Part shown: positions 1 through 10,798 of the stretch, in pieces
Numbering within the stretch: position 1 is the first letter of the stretch
Layout of the letters: each line of letters begins with the position of its first letter
Source of the DNA: Anaspis maculata
Taxonomy: Eukaryota; Arthropoda; Insecta; Coleoptera; Scraptiidae
Assembly: GCA_949128115.1 (NCBI GenBank)
Contig: OX421965.1
Span: forward strand, 37,319,681 to 37,383,680
Direction of reading: 5' to 3'
DNA: 64,000 nucleotides
Made by a program: the position numbers and the translations under genes
The notes under the pieces: model-generated
The model's database searches: none
Told to the model about the DNA's origin: nothing
Seen by the model: the letters and a program-made list of their open reading frames with translations, nothing else

Positions 1-319
1 ATTGGCTACCCTTGAGTACATCAGCTACCCATCGAAAAAAGTTCCAAGGCTTTTGCTTCGATCCCCCCCCCGCTAACATCAAAGACATTCAAGCCCTTGT
101 AATAATACGCAAAAAGTTAACGTTCCTGGAAATCAGTGATCTTATTTCTAAAATTTAAACAAACATTACAGTTCCGGCGGTAATAATATCTAGCAATTGA
201 TCCGCCATAAAGAAAACATCAAAAATTAAAAGAAAGAAACAGGCCATAATGTAAGCGTCATCACTCTATGCGCTACCAAAACACACGCCCGTAGTGAGTC
301 GTATAGCTTTCCAATGGGA
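1..319. other. No gene recognised
   Basis: AT-rich sequence with no convincing reading frame. A poly-C run lies near position 65. The homology shared with the repeat at 38-51 kb begins only at about position 320. Confidence 0.5.
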
Positions 320-1654
320 TGCATTCTTGCAAACGCATTCCAGAGGGCGCGACATAGGCTTGGGACCAAATGTCAACGTCATGTCAACGTCAAGCCCAAG
401 GTCAAGCTTGCAGTTGTCATTGCTTGCCAGAGCCTAACCTGACCTATCTTTATTATTTATTGTTTATTGTTTATTGGTGGTTGTCGTTTGAAAGGGGCAA
501 ATGCAAGGAGAGCAGCGCGGGGCTATCTGGCGGTTCGTGCGAGACAAAGTTTCCGGCCAGTGACACGATAAATGCAACCCACAGTGGTCCCAAGCTATCA
601 TGTTGAAGCAGGGATCCGTTCAACTTCGGGTAAGTTCAGTTTGACTGCCAAAGGGAAAAATTCATTTTCGTTTACTACTATAGACCATAGACCTGAGCTC
701 CTTATGGTACCTACTGAGGAGGCAAATAGATGCTCTGAATAAGCCACTCCTGCTTCATCTTAGCGCATGGATAACGGAGAGAGAAATTAGGCTGTACGAG
801 AACCAGGAGAAGGACATTTCGGTATCACCAATAGGTAAGTACAATAGTCGCCCTTCCACCCAATGAAGTCGAAGTATTTAAGTCCATCATTCTATCATCA
901 ATACATTCAATGAGTTTGAAATCATTTTGCAGTTTCTAACTACAAGCCGGACGTGAGCCGCATGATAGTAGGTAAGCAAATAATACCTATACTCGTGGCA
1001 AGGCATCAGGCACAACACAAAATAAGCCATCAACCTAATGACTTCACAATTTTGTAGGAGTATGGAAAACTCTCTGTAAAGTGATGGTTTGAATTATTAT
1101 AATAAAGTGAAATGCCCCCGGCTGATTGAAGAACTGTATTTCAATTGTTAAGAGTTCGTATACTAGGCACAACGATGTGAACATAATAACTTCAACATAG
1201 AACAACATAACCCAGATCCCTTCATGCACCTCAGCAATGACAATGTTTTTCGATGATTTTTGTCTCATCTGTCTGGTAGAATGGAGCAGGAATGGCTTAT
1301 TCAGAGCATCTATTTAGGCACCTCTCCGGTACCATACTGGGCCCGGGTCTACGATAAAAGTGAAGAAAATGTATTTTCATTTTCGGCAGTCAAACTGAGC
1401 TAACCCGGAGTTTGGGGCCGCGTCCTGACCCCCGTCGCAAGACTCGCAAAAGCCTGCGGCATCTTCATGAACGATTCAACGATACGATTCAAAAATTTCA
1501 ATTCATGTTCACGGTGACATTTCTAAATATTTGACGTCTATTGATTTGACAACACTCGCTTGTTTATGCAATCGAGGCTAGATAAAATCCCCAGAGGTCC
1601 CAACCAACCGCAGCGCCTCTTGGCGGGAGCAAAATCGTCCATGCCTCCCATTGC
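320..1654 (-). repeat. Diverged inverted copy of the 38-51 kb host repeat (keeps the empty site)
   Basis: Read on the minus strand, this segment matches 38170-39300 and then runs directly into 50381-50487. Shared landmarks are the block around 1591-1654 (like 38161-38235) and the block at 340-460. In the 38-51 kb copy an 11-kb palindrome interrupts the sequence at CAACTG. Here the same site is intact, with one CAGTTG (411-416, the complement of CAACTG). Copies differ by scattered substitutions and small indels, so this is an old dispersed repeat. A 78-codon frame at 370-606 has a diverged counterpart at 39057-39287; both look like chance frames. Confidence 0.8.
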
Positions 1655-1763
1655 GTCGAGCCGTAGCTTTCGGTCGTTTTAAAAAATTATTAACGAATGA
1701 TCCGAGGGTCGTATCGAAGTTGAGTTTTTGTCAAAAGAAAGTTCAAATTCTTTCCTGAATACC

Positions 1764-4402
1764 GTCCGTTTTTTTTATAGGCCCCAGCGCGTAGCGCCTT
1801 TATTATGGGTTCCACACCCAACATATTATATATTTTTGAAATTAGAAAAACAAAATGTTTCGATTGATGGTATGTCAAATTATTTTTGACAGATGTCATT
1901 TTTTGACAATTGACATAATAGTACTTGTGATACATCATTTTAAAACACTTTAAATTCTGAGGAAAACTGTGTCTCCATTTTTGGAATAGGATGACTTTCA
2001 CAGCTTCTAGAGGTCTTCAAATAGGAAAAATTGTTGAAATTCAGAAATACTTAATAATAGTGGACGTGGTACAACCGAAATAGGGAATATAAGTTGCAAA
2101 TGATGATAAAGGCAAACCACTTTGCAGGGTCACAACTGAGACCTAAATAAACTATTTGACCCGCAGTGCTTTTCTTTTCGTCCCTTAGGATTTGAATAGC
2201 GCCCCTTTTTCAAAATGGCGGATATTATCTAGGGGCAGAAGGTATCGAATAGCCTAGTGATGTCCAGGTCAGTAGAAATATATGGGGCTATGTCTCAATC
2301 GGTTTCTGGGACATCAAGCACTATTTAAAAAAATGGTGGAACATTGCCATCTACCGCAGGCAAATTTGGTGGAGGCGCCAGAAGGAATTTAGTACTGTCA
2401 TAAGAAAATTGCTGTAACATTTTTATTTTTCAACCGATTTTAACACAAGACACCTCATTATGTAGAAAAGTGAATTTTTGTTGCTACCTTGTACCTTCCA
2501 TGAAAAAAGACATTGAGGAATATTGAAAAGAAAATTAAAAAATGATTTGAAAAAAAAAAAGATTTTTTTCATTTTTTTTATTTTCATGAAAATTGCTTCA
2601 TTTGTAGATTTTGATGTGCCCTTTCTAAATCTGCACTTTTCCGATTTCTATCTTTGCCGCACGCGCCGCCATATTGAAAAAATTATGTCTGAAAAGAAGT
2701 TTTTGACAATATCTGGATTTTGGCCCTTGTGACATTGAAATGTTTATATACATATGAAAGCACATTCAATCCTCCACAGTTTGACATCTGAACCAGTTCT
2801 GTGCGACCCGCGGTTCTTGAGCTAGACCTTCTGGAAGTATCAATTTTCGGTTCCAAAATAATTAAAAATCACCTCTTGGGGCTGTGCCAGGTCCACGAAT
2901 GTTCATGATTTATGATGAATGACGACGCGTTATTGATGGGTAACTTGATCAAGACATGGTGGTGATCCAGTGGTGAAATCCGGTAGGCGCGGTCGCTATT
3001 TAACACCGAAAATTGATACTTCCGGAAGCTCTAGCTCAAGAACCCCGAGTTGCACAGGGATGGTTCAGGTGTCAAATCGTGGAGAATTGAATGTACCTTC
3101 AAACGTATATAAACATTTCAATCTTGCATGGACTTGAATTTAGATATTGTCAAAAACTTCTTTTCAGATATCATTTTTTCAAGATGGCGGTGCGCACTGC
3201 GAAGATATAAATCGGAAAAGTGCAAATTTAGAAAGGACACATCGAAATCTACAAACAAGGCAATTTTCAGGAAAATAAAAAAATTTAAATATCTTTTTTT
3301 TTCAATTTTTTTTTCAATTTTTTTTTCAACGTTCCTCAAGTTTTCTTTTCCATGAAAGGGATAAGATAACAAGAAGAACTTACTTCTCTACAAAATTAGA
3401 TGTCTTGTGTTGAAATCGGTCGAAAAATAAAAATATTACAGCGATTTGCTGATGACCGTACTAAATTCACTTTGGCGCCTCCACCAAATGTGCCTGCGAC
3501 AGATGTCAATGTTACACAATTTTTTTTAATAGTGTTTAATGTCGCAGAAACCGATCGAGACATAACTCCATATATTTCAACAAAGCAGGACATCACCAGG
3601 CTATTCGATACCTTCTGCCCCTAGATAAAATCCGCCATTTTGAAAAAGGGGCGCCATTCAAATCCTAAGGGACGAAAGAAAAAGCACTGCGGGTAGAATC
3701 GTTCATTTAGGTCTTAGTTACGATCCTGCAAAGTGGTTTGCCTTTATCATCATTTGCAACTTGTTTTTTCCTACCACGTCCACTATAAGTACGTAAGTAT
3801 AGGCGAAACAGGTATTTTTGATAATAACTAATGATAATTATCAATAAATAATCACAATGAAACAGAAAATGTCCTGAAGAAGTTACTCGAAATGACCGTC
3901 TCCTTGTTCCTTGAATAAGATATTCAACGACCGGTGAATTGGAACTGCCAGCCTAACGCGATAGTATACGAGGTGGCCAGGTATGACCCCCTCGATTTTT
4001 TTTATGAGCCTATCTGGAAGATAAGGTGTTTATAGAGTCTCCCGCTAATTTGGACGATTCGAAATCAGAATATTATTATCAGTTGATATTAAAAATACCT
4101 TTCATTTATTGAGTAGGTATTTCTGAATTTTAACAATTTTTTCTATTCAAAGACCTCCAGAAGCTGTAAAAGACATCCTATTCTAGAAATGAAGAATTAA
4201 GAATTTTATGAGCTTTAAAATGGTGTTTCACAAGTACTATTCCGTCAATTGTCAAAAAATGACATCTGTCAAAAATAATTTGACATACCATCAATCGAAA
4301 GAGTTTGTTCGTCTGATTTCAAAAATATATAATATGTTGGGTGTAAAACCCATAATAACGGCGCTATAAGCTGGGGCCTAGAAAAAAAACGGACGGTATA
4401 AC
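1764..4402. repeat. Palindromic repeat split by a foldback insertion
   Basis: The arms at about 1764-2059 and 4090-4402 are inverted copies of one another. They share an accgtccg/cggacggt end, a run containing the words ggcccca and acccaaca, and the block around 1860-1900 pairing with 4255-4310. A separate 1.7-kb element (2060-3783) lies between them, followed by a spacer (3786-4090). The ORFs at 1690-2001 and 4269-4451 are mirror reads of the arms and are not regarded as genes. Confidence 0.75.
2060..3783. mobile_element. Foldback element family A, copy 1 (1724 bp, TA duplication)
   Basis: Non-autonomous element made almost wholly of inverted arms. The left end is GTGGACGTGGTACAACC and the right end is CCTACCACGTCCAC. 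The next block (around 2085-2130) pairs with 3721-3765. TA flanks it at 2058-2059 and 3784-3785, the duplication typical of Tc1/mariner-type transposition. A near-identical 1725-bp copy in the same orientation is at 23092-24816. No transposase frame is present; the small ORFs inside are mirror reads of low-complexity A/T-rich arms. A short core, GACCCGCAGTGCT followed by TTTCGTCCCTTAGG, is shared with the foldback at 35214-36680. Confidence 0.88.
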
Positions 4403-5326
4403 CTCGCACATGTTGTGATGTATTTCCATAAGAATATGTACTTTTCCGCATGTCCTAATTTCTTACATTCAAATATGAAATTCAACAATTAATCCGCGAC
4501 GCCGCCGTACACTAAAATGTTATTGGGAAGTTTGCGTGCACACGTACGTAGGACGTAACGTAACTTTCAACGTGAAAATTGACGAGGTTGTTATTTTTGC
4601 AATTCCTTAGTCACAGGGGAATTTTCACGTTCTACGTTGCGTTACGTCGTACGTTCCCTGAGATCGCAAACTTCCTATTATTGTGATTGTTATCGTTATT
4701 TCGGCAAGCTTTTTCTTGGATTATGTACCAAGACAGAGAAGAAGATTCCAAGCGCAAGCAAACAACGAATATTCATTTGCGGCCGGGCCGCAGCTTCGGA
4801 GTCATTTTCAAAAATTCAGAAGTATTGACCCGTACCTCGCACCGATGTGAAATTTTTGTTAAAATGAAGTCCAAATCCTCCTCTAAATATAACTCCGCAT
4901 ATGTATTATTGTAAAATGATAAGATCGGGTACTTCTTCGCATGTGATAACTTTCGAGATCACGCCTGCTTCTGAAATGCAGCATTCAACTGCGATGCCGC
5001 GCCACACTAAATTGTTATTATTGTGATTGTTTATCATTATTTCGTCGAGATTTTTCTTGGTTCGGGATACAAGGTCATGAGCTACCCATTAAAGTGAAAA
5101 ATTTTTGCAAACACTTTTCCGTCTAGGACTAGATGCTGTGACAGACGGACGGACGGACGGACGGACAAAGCGAGGACAAAAGCACCTTCCCGTTCAGAGA
5201 AGTGCGCTAAAAACTGATAACAGGTAAAGCCAACTATATTTAACAATACTCTGAAACCGACTGAAGTCTGGGTCTTTTTTCACTGCACAGCACCCTTGGT
5301 CAGACGCTAATTAAATTCTTGAACTA
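4403..5326. other. Two paralogous repeat segments, no gene
   Basis: Segments at about 4497-4740 and 4984-5060 are diverged direct copies (both read cacactaa or tacactaa, then gttatt, attgtgattg, and a ttttcttgg block). The first copy is interrupted by a 151-bp MITE (4525-4675). A GGAC microsatellite lies at about 5148-5166. The sequence around 4780-4850 resembles a stretch in the arms of the giant palindrome (41620-41690). ORFs at 4637-4914 are not supported as coding. Confidence 0.6.
4525..4675. mobile_element. 151-bp hairpin MITE with TATT duplication
   Basis: The ends GGGAAGTTTGCG and CGCAAACTTCC are inverted repeats, and the pairing continues inward through acgtacgtaggacgtaacg against cgttacgtcgtacgt. 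TATT is found at 4521-4524 and 4676-4679. The paralogous segment near 5005-5020 reads gttattattgtg without the insert, which gives the pre-insertion site and supports a 4-bp duplication. No coding capacity. Confidence 0.75.
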
Positions 5327-6425
5327 CAGAGTGTCCCGGAATTAGTGTTACAAAACTCACAGGGAGATAGGAAACTGAAAAATAAGGGGATTTTTGTTGA
5401 TAAACATACCCTTCCAAACGTATATCAACGGAGATACAGGCCTTCAAAGTTGTTTTTTGAAAACAGTTTTTTTTGCATAACTTTTGAACCGCTCAACCGA
5501 TTTTAGTCAAATTTGAACTTAAGTTCACTAAAACACGTCTCTATCGAACAATAATAACGCATTTTATCAAACATTTTTAGGGGCGAAGATAATAGGGGGT
5601 GTCCTCCCCCTTTTTCCCCTTTTTTTGACCTCTGCAAATATTTTTGGAAATTGTTCTAATTTTTGAATTTTACAATCAATTTAAAGAAAAAAGTTACATT
5701 TGCAAAATTTTGATTAGAGGCTTAGTTTTTGAGATATTTGGGATTGAAATATTGCAAAACATCTCGAAATCGCCACTTTCCTGGGGCTAAAAATTAAAAT
5801 TCAAGAAAATCCATGATTCGTCAACTGGAATGAGTTTTCTGGGTGTTTTAAGTTGATAACCCATCATTTTTGCTGATAAACCATTATTTCCGCTGATAAA
5901 CCATCATTTCCGCTGATAAACATGGAGTTTTTCAGAAATTCAGAGAAAAAAAAAACAATTTGGGCCCTGGAAAGTGGCGATTCCGTGATGTTTTCTAATG
6001 TTTTAAACCCAAATATCTTGAGAATGAAGCCCCTAATCAAAATTTTGCAAGAGTAACTTTTTTCTTTGAATTGGACGCAAAATTAAAAGATTGAAACCGT
6101 TTCCAAAAATATTCAGGGAGGTTGAAAGTAGGGAGAAAAGGGGGAAGGTACCCTCTATTATCTTCGCCCCTGAAAAATGTCTGATAAAATTCGCTATTAC
6201 TGTTCAATAAAGACCTGTGTTAGTAACCTTTAGTTCAAATTTGAATTAAATCTACCAAACGGTTCAAAAGTTATGAAAAAAAAAACTGTTTTAAAAAAAC
6301 AACTTTGAAGGCCTGTATCTCCGTTATTATACGTTTGGGAGGGTATGTTTATCAACAAAAGTCCCCTTATTTTTCAATTTTCTATCTCCCTGTGAGTTTT
6401 GTAACACTAATTCCGAGACACCCAG
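5327..6425. mobile_element. Foldback element, family C (about 1.1 kb)
   Basis: The left end CAGAGTGTCCCGGAATTAG pairs with the right end CTAATTCCGAGACACCCAG, and the arms stay complementary through most of the element. The arms pair at 5420-5600 with 6150-6310 and at 5690-5790 with 5960-6060. The centre has three copies of a 20-bp unit (ctgataaaccatcatttccg, about 5849-5925). Arm sequence such as ttttgattagaggctt recurs in the palindrome at 28.1-31.5 kb, so the two are relatives. No transposase. The left flank has TA; the right flank is ataat, so the duplication is not exact. Confidence 0.78.
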
Positions 6426-7440
6426 ATAATAAAGCTGATCAGCGTAGCGACCACTGGTTTACACTTTCTGTATGTCGTCTTAGCTACTTACTGTCTGGAG
6501 TTTTCATAGAATCTCCCTAGAATAATTATTCTAATACTTCAACTCTAACATTGTTATAATGTAAATTTTGTATTCTGGAAGCTTAACAAGATATTAACCG
6601 ATGTTACAAATGCAAAATGCCTAATGCCTTCCTCTTGATAAAAGATGTTTTCTGTCGCAAGAGAACAATCTGCATAAAAAAATAGCTCTCATGGAACGCA
6701 GAAAATGTTTTCCTATTTTGGCCTGGAGGTCCCGAAGAACTCACTGTCTACCTCAGAAAAAGGATGTAGATAATGCTTGATCGTGAGTGATGGGTGGTGA
6801 AGATGACTTTTCGCTAAAAGGTCTTGAGGGGATTCGGCTGGGAGTAACACCCTGTACGGTTAGGTATGGGACGACGCGAGAAAGTTTTCGGTTCGCGTTG
6901 TCGGCGTCGACGCACGCTTGATGTAAAGTGCATCAATTTCGGCTCCGGTTAGTGGCGTTCAGTGAAGTTCCAACTTCACAGGACGGCGGAAGGTGTGCGT
7001 TGCGCTTTCGGTTCTGAGAGTTCGCTCTGCTCAAAACGCGACTTTCGTGTGACTTTGGCGCCGGAGCGTGGGAACTTTTTCCAACAGTTTTCGAAATAGT
7101 GCGCGAAAACAAATGCCAATGTCAAGTTCAATGCTCAATTCTGTACGTTTTTATACGATTATTGTTATTTAGTGATAGGATAATTTAGTTTATTGAGGAA
7201 AATCAGAAAAGCGGGCACGTGCAACACTAGGAATAGCTTATCTACCTGATTAATAGCCTACCTACCTTAACAGCTAACGCATAACATAAATAAATAAATA
7301 AATAAACAATAATAATTATTTGATAGCTACTTTTGTAGAGTTTGCTAGGTTTTAGGTGACAGTGGCGGAATTTAAAATAATCCATCAATCGAATCAAGTA
7401 TTCTGGAAAGATAACTATTTACATCATTTCCAACAGCTAA
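6426..7440. other. No gene; contains a CpG-rich island
   Basis: Mostly AT-rich. About 6840-7100 is clearly richer in G+C and CpG than its surroundings (for example cgcgttgtcggcgtcgacgc). It lies about 1.9 kb upstream of the opsin start, so a promoter or untranslated first exon is possible but not shown; I found no convincing initiator plus downstream element. A simple AAAT repeat lies at about 7287-7306. Confidence 0.4.
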
Positions 7441-7860
7441 ATACAGGGTGTCAAAAAAAATGAAAGTTTTTTTGTACACTTTGTATGTTGCTCGACAAAC
7501 TACGAATAAGTACAGAAAATCTTGGTCCTCAAATTTTGATTCCACGGGAAGTTGCTTTCTTTACAAATTATTAAAAAAAAAAAAACGTGCAGCAGAGCGT
7601 ATAAAGTCAAAATAAGTTCAATTGGAAAAAAAAATTCTACAACAAACATGCAGAAATGATTAGTGAATTATATATGGAATTGGATTAGGGAGAAAAATAC
7701 TTCAATTCAAATCAATTCAGGGTGTTAAAAAAATTTAAAGTTATTCAAACACTCTGTATGCAAGCACATTGCGAAGTACAGAAAATTTTGGCTCCTAAAT
7801 TTGATACTAGAGAAAAATAGTTGTAGAAAAAAATTTTAGTTTCCAAATTATTCCAACCTG
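7441..7860. repeat. Two tandem-oriented termini of CAGGGTG-type repeats
   Basis: Two related starts in the same orientation: acagggtgtcaaaaaaaatg (near 7444) and cagggtgttaaaaaaattta (near 7728). Both are followed by similar sequence, including gtacagaaaat. They look like partial copies of one repeat rather than a complete element. No coding sequence. Confidence 0.5.
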
Positions 7861-8434
7861 GAAATCTCCAGCATGGCGGAAGTCCCTTTGGTACGATATA
7901 AGAACAAAAACTGAGGTATCTTTTATTTTTTATCTACATTATAATAGCCCACATCTTGCCTTTTAAAATTTTTATCTTTACATCTTCCGCAACTGAGGAC
8001 GTCTTGAATTTAATAGCACCCCTTTGAAATTTGACTGAAGCAGATGCCTTCTTTATTTGATAATGAAGATATCACACCTCTCATATCTCTTTATAGCCGA
8101 AACATTGTAATAAGGGCAGTTCCCAAACTAATGTCTGGTCAACTGTATGGTTTTCCACTTTAAAACTAACAAAAAGTTACATTTTTCACGAGTACGAATT
8201 TTGTTTTCATTGTCAGTTTACACAAGATTTGACTTCAATTTTAGCAAATTTCATTTTTTTCTTGGAAAGGACCATCCAGGCAAGATTTGGATGACACAAC
8301 CGCATTTTAATCTACGGGAATCTAATCAGTATGCCTCCGTCAAAATTACTATGCCTGACCCTCACCGCTGTGGTACCTACTCTCCTGCTAGTCGTGTTTA
8401 AGAGTGTTAGATTAATATATTATTTTACGAGTTT

Positions 8435-8722
8435 CATAATACGTCTCATTAACGAGTGTAATATACTCTTTTATCTACTTCGTCCTAATAACTGGGGCAG
8501 ATATTGGAGACTAGTCGTTGAAAATTAATATCTTGGACAAGTGACACTTCGCGACTGACGTTCGCCTACTTTTTTAGTAGAACTAAATTGTTTCTACTGG
8601 GTTAAAAAGCGGTTCCACAATATGCTTCTTTTCGACACCGCTTTCGGCATCAGAAAGAATATCTTGTTAACTCAAAGTAGATAATGGCATATTATTACAC
8701 TCGTTTATCAAGACGTATTGTC
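8435..8722. repeat. Imperfect hairpin repeat of about 290 bp
   Basis: The left arm has cataatacgtctcattaacg and gagtgtaatat. The right arm is its diverged complement (atattattacactcgtttat, then caagacgtattgtc). It sits just upstream of the first opsin exon. The remaining parts of 7861-8837 show no gene. Confidence 0.55.
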
Positions 8723-8837
8723 ACACTCCTTCCAGGCTTTGCAACAGCTAATTATTGCACGTTTCTCGGTAATGTTCGAAAAAAGCCCCCCCATTAGATT
8801 TGATTTTCACTCTCGAACTTTCTTATTGATTTTCCAG

Positions 8838-8983
8838 GATCGTTTCTAGACTTTCACCAAAACTATGGACTCTCTACGTCCGTTATCAGCAGTGGATTCC
8901 GAAGGGACACATCGCGTCGTCGAAAGGACAGTGAACATTTTGTGCCGCGGTTTCCGAAGCTTCAAAGTCTAGAAGAGAACTGA
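8838..8983 (+). other. Candidate 5' untranslated part of the opsin exon
   Basis: A pyrimidine-rich stretch ending ttattgattttccag (AG at 8836-8837) is a plausible splice acceptor in front of the opsin start, which would make 8838-8983 untranslated leader. An in-frame TGA lies directly before the opsin ATG, so translation cannot begin further upstream in this frame. An upstream start (ATG 8865, stop 8970-8972) encodes a 35-residue peptide that might lower opsin translation. This is inference from splice-site shape; no upstream exon was identified. Confidence 0.4.
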
Positions 8984-9163
8984 ATGACAGGATTATTATT
9001 CAATTTATCCGAAACAGGCTCAGACGGCCAGCTCAAGGACCAGCAGGAGTTGCTGATTCCCGCTGAGGGTTACGTGGCAGCTGCTGTGACCTTGTTTCTG
9101 ATAGGGATTTGCGGATTCTGCCTCAATCTGCTGGTTATCGTTCTCATGCTAAGGGATAAACAG
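8984..9163 (+). CDS. Ciliary-type opsin (pteropsin-like), first coding exon
   Basis: Encodes residues 1-60 of a light-sensing GPCR of the plasma membrane. The first 30 residues form the extracellular N-terminus (with NLS as a possible N-glycosylation site at residues 7-9). TM1 is roughly residues 31-54 and contains the conserved TM1 Asn in GFCLNLL; the exon ends at LMLRDKQ, the first cytoplasmic loop. The start is fixed by a TGA immediately before the ATG. The exon is exactly 60 codons and ends CAG|GTGAGT, a strong donor in phase 0. The next exon lies 18.6 kb downstream and continues with LWTPLNVILLNL, the usual opsin TM2 entry. Opsin identity is strong when the three exons are read together; assignment to the c-opsin/pteropsin group is from the ERY motif and overall resemblance. 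Confidence 0.87.
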
Positions 9164-9755
9164 GTGAGTTTCATCAAAAAAATTTCATTTTCTCAGTCTA
9201 CATAAAACATAATACGTCCGATTTTCAAATATGTGCTTGATTTAGCAAAAAAAAGTGCTTAGGGGTTTAAACTGGCGCCGCAGCTATAATAGCATTCTTC
9301 AAACCTTGGTATATAATATACTATTTTTGCATTGGGATTATAACCAAATGATACTGATAAAGAGATATTAAGACGATTACACAATTATTTTTTCATAAGG
9401 TTTATTTATTATTGACGCATCAACTGTTAGGAAATATTAGCATATACAGGTGTCTCACGAAGTAACCGACATAGTTCAAGGGTAGATGTACTTTCTCAAG
9501 GTTATTCAGAATCTTTTCTTTTAATTTTCCTGACTTCCCCTGTTTTCGATATACAGGGTGATTTATGTGCTCAACCGAAAAGTTTGATTGACCATATCTC
9601 ACGAATAGATCAATAGAATCGATTGGAATTTTGCAGGTATATTTTAGAACCAAGGGCCTTTGTAGGGCCCTATTCATTTATGGAATAAGTACAGGACCGT
9701 ACCCAAAACTTTGTTTTTCGAGTTTCTGTTGAAAAAGTCATTCTGTATAGATTTT
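9164..9755. repeat. Start of opsin intron 1, with a CAGGGTG-type repeat end
   Basis: Follows the donor at 9164. A repeat terminus, acagggtgatttatg, begins near 9553. No coding sequence seen; the ORF at 9420-9677 lies across repeat sequence. Confidence 0.45.
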
Positions 9756-10293
9756 TCCCCAAAATCTGATGTCATATCCGGAAGCTACATGAAAAATGCT
9801 ACAAAATGCGATTTCCAAATTGTTTGGCACAAATTTAGCTGATTTGAAAAATAAAATATTGCCAGAAATTTTTCGGGGATATTTTCAAGAATTTCAATTT
9901 TTGAAATTCGTGAAACGCTATTCCAGATGCTCAAATGGAGTCATCATTTCAATTGTGGTGTTCTGACTAACCAAGGATAATTTCAGGAGAATTTTCTGGA
10001 AGCATGAATTTGGTACCTCAGATTCCTACCCAAATTCATGTTTCCAGAAAATCTCCTGAAATTATTCTTAGTTTGGTAAAACATCAACATTGGAATTGTG
10101 ACTTTCTTTGACCATCTGGAATAGCTTTTGAGGGATTTGGAATCAAATTTTCCAAAATTTTCATTGAAAATCTCTGGCAATAATTTTTTTTCAAATCAGC
10201 GAATTAGTGTCAAAAAAATTAGGAATCACATTTTGTAGAATTTTTTAAGTAGTCTCCGAATATGACATCAGATTTTGAAAAAAGATCTACAGG
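9756..10293. repeat. Palindromic repeat of about 540 bp
   Basis: The outer arms pair: tctgatgtcatatccggaag (about 9768-9787) with the tatgacatcaga block near 10261. The centre also pairs (gagaattttctggaagcatg with catgtttccagaaaatctcc). The arms are diverged. No coding capacity. 10294-10798 shows no gene. Confidence 0.6.
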
Positions 10294-10798
10294 GTGGTGA
10301 AAATTTCGATGCTCACCATTGGTATCTTGGAAACGGTGAGAGATACGAGGTCGGTTGAATTAGAAAAAAGTTGCGCATTTTTGTGGAACTATTTCTAGAG
10401 ATTCTTAAGAATCTCAGAAGAAACTTTGAATATTTTGATTCGTTCCCGATTTATCACAAAAAAACTGAAAATTCTGATTTCAGAAATTTTCTCTTATCTT
10501 TCCAACCATTCAAGCTATTTAAATCAAACTTGGTAGTTCCACGTTTTTGATCACTCCGAGTCGAATAACGTTGACAGAAATTTTCCAGGCCTTCTAGGTT
10601 TCAAATTATGATAGTCAACTTTTTTTTTCTTATGGCCGCCATACTGGATTTTTGCACTAATAGATAGCGAAAAAAATTAGCTTTCTGAATATGTAACCAA
10701 CATGTTCTTTTAATGACATTTTGAGCGTAAAATTTCGAAATTTTCGTGAATTATTGACAAAATCGGGAATGCTTTGGAAAACAATTGAAATATTATCG

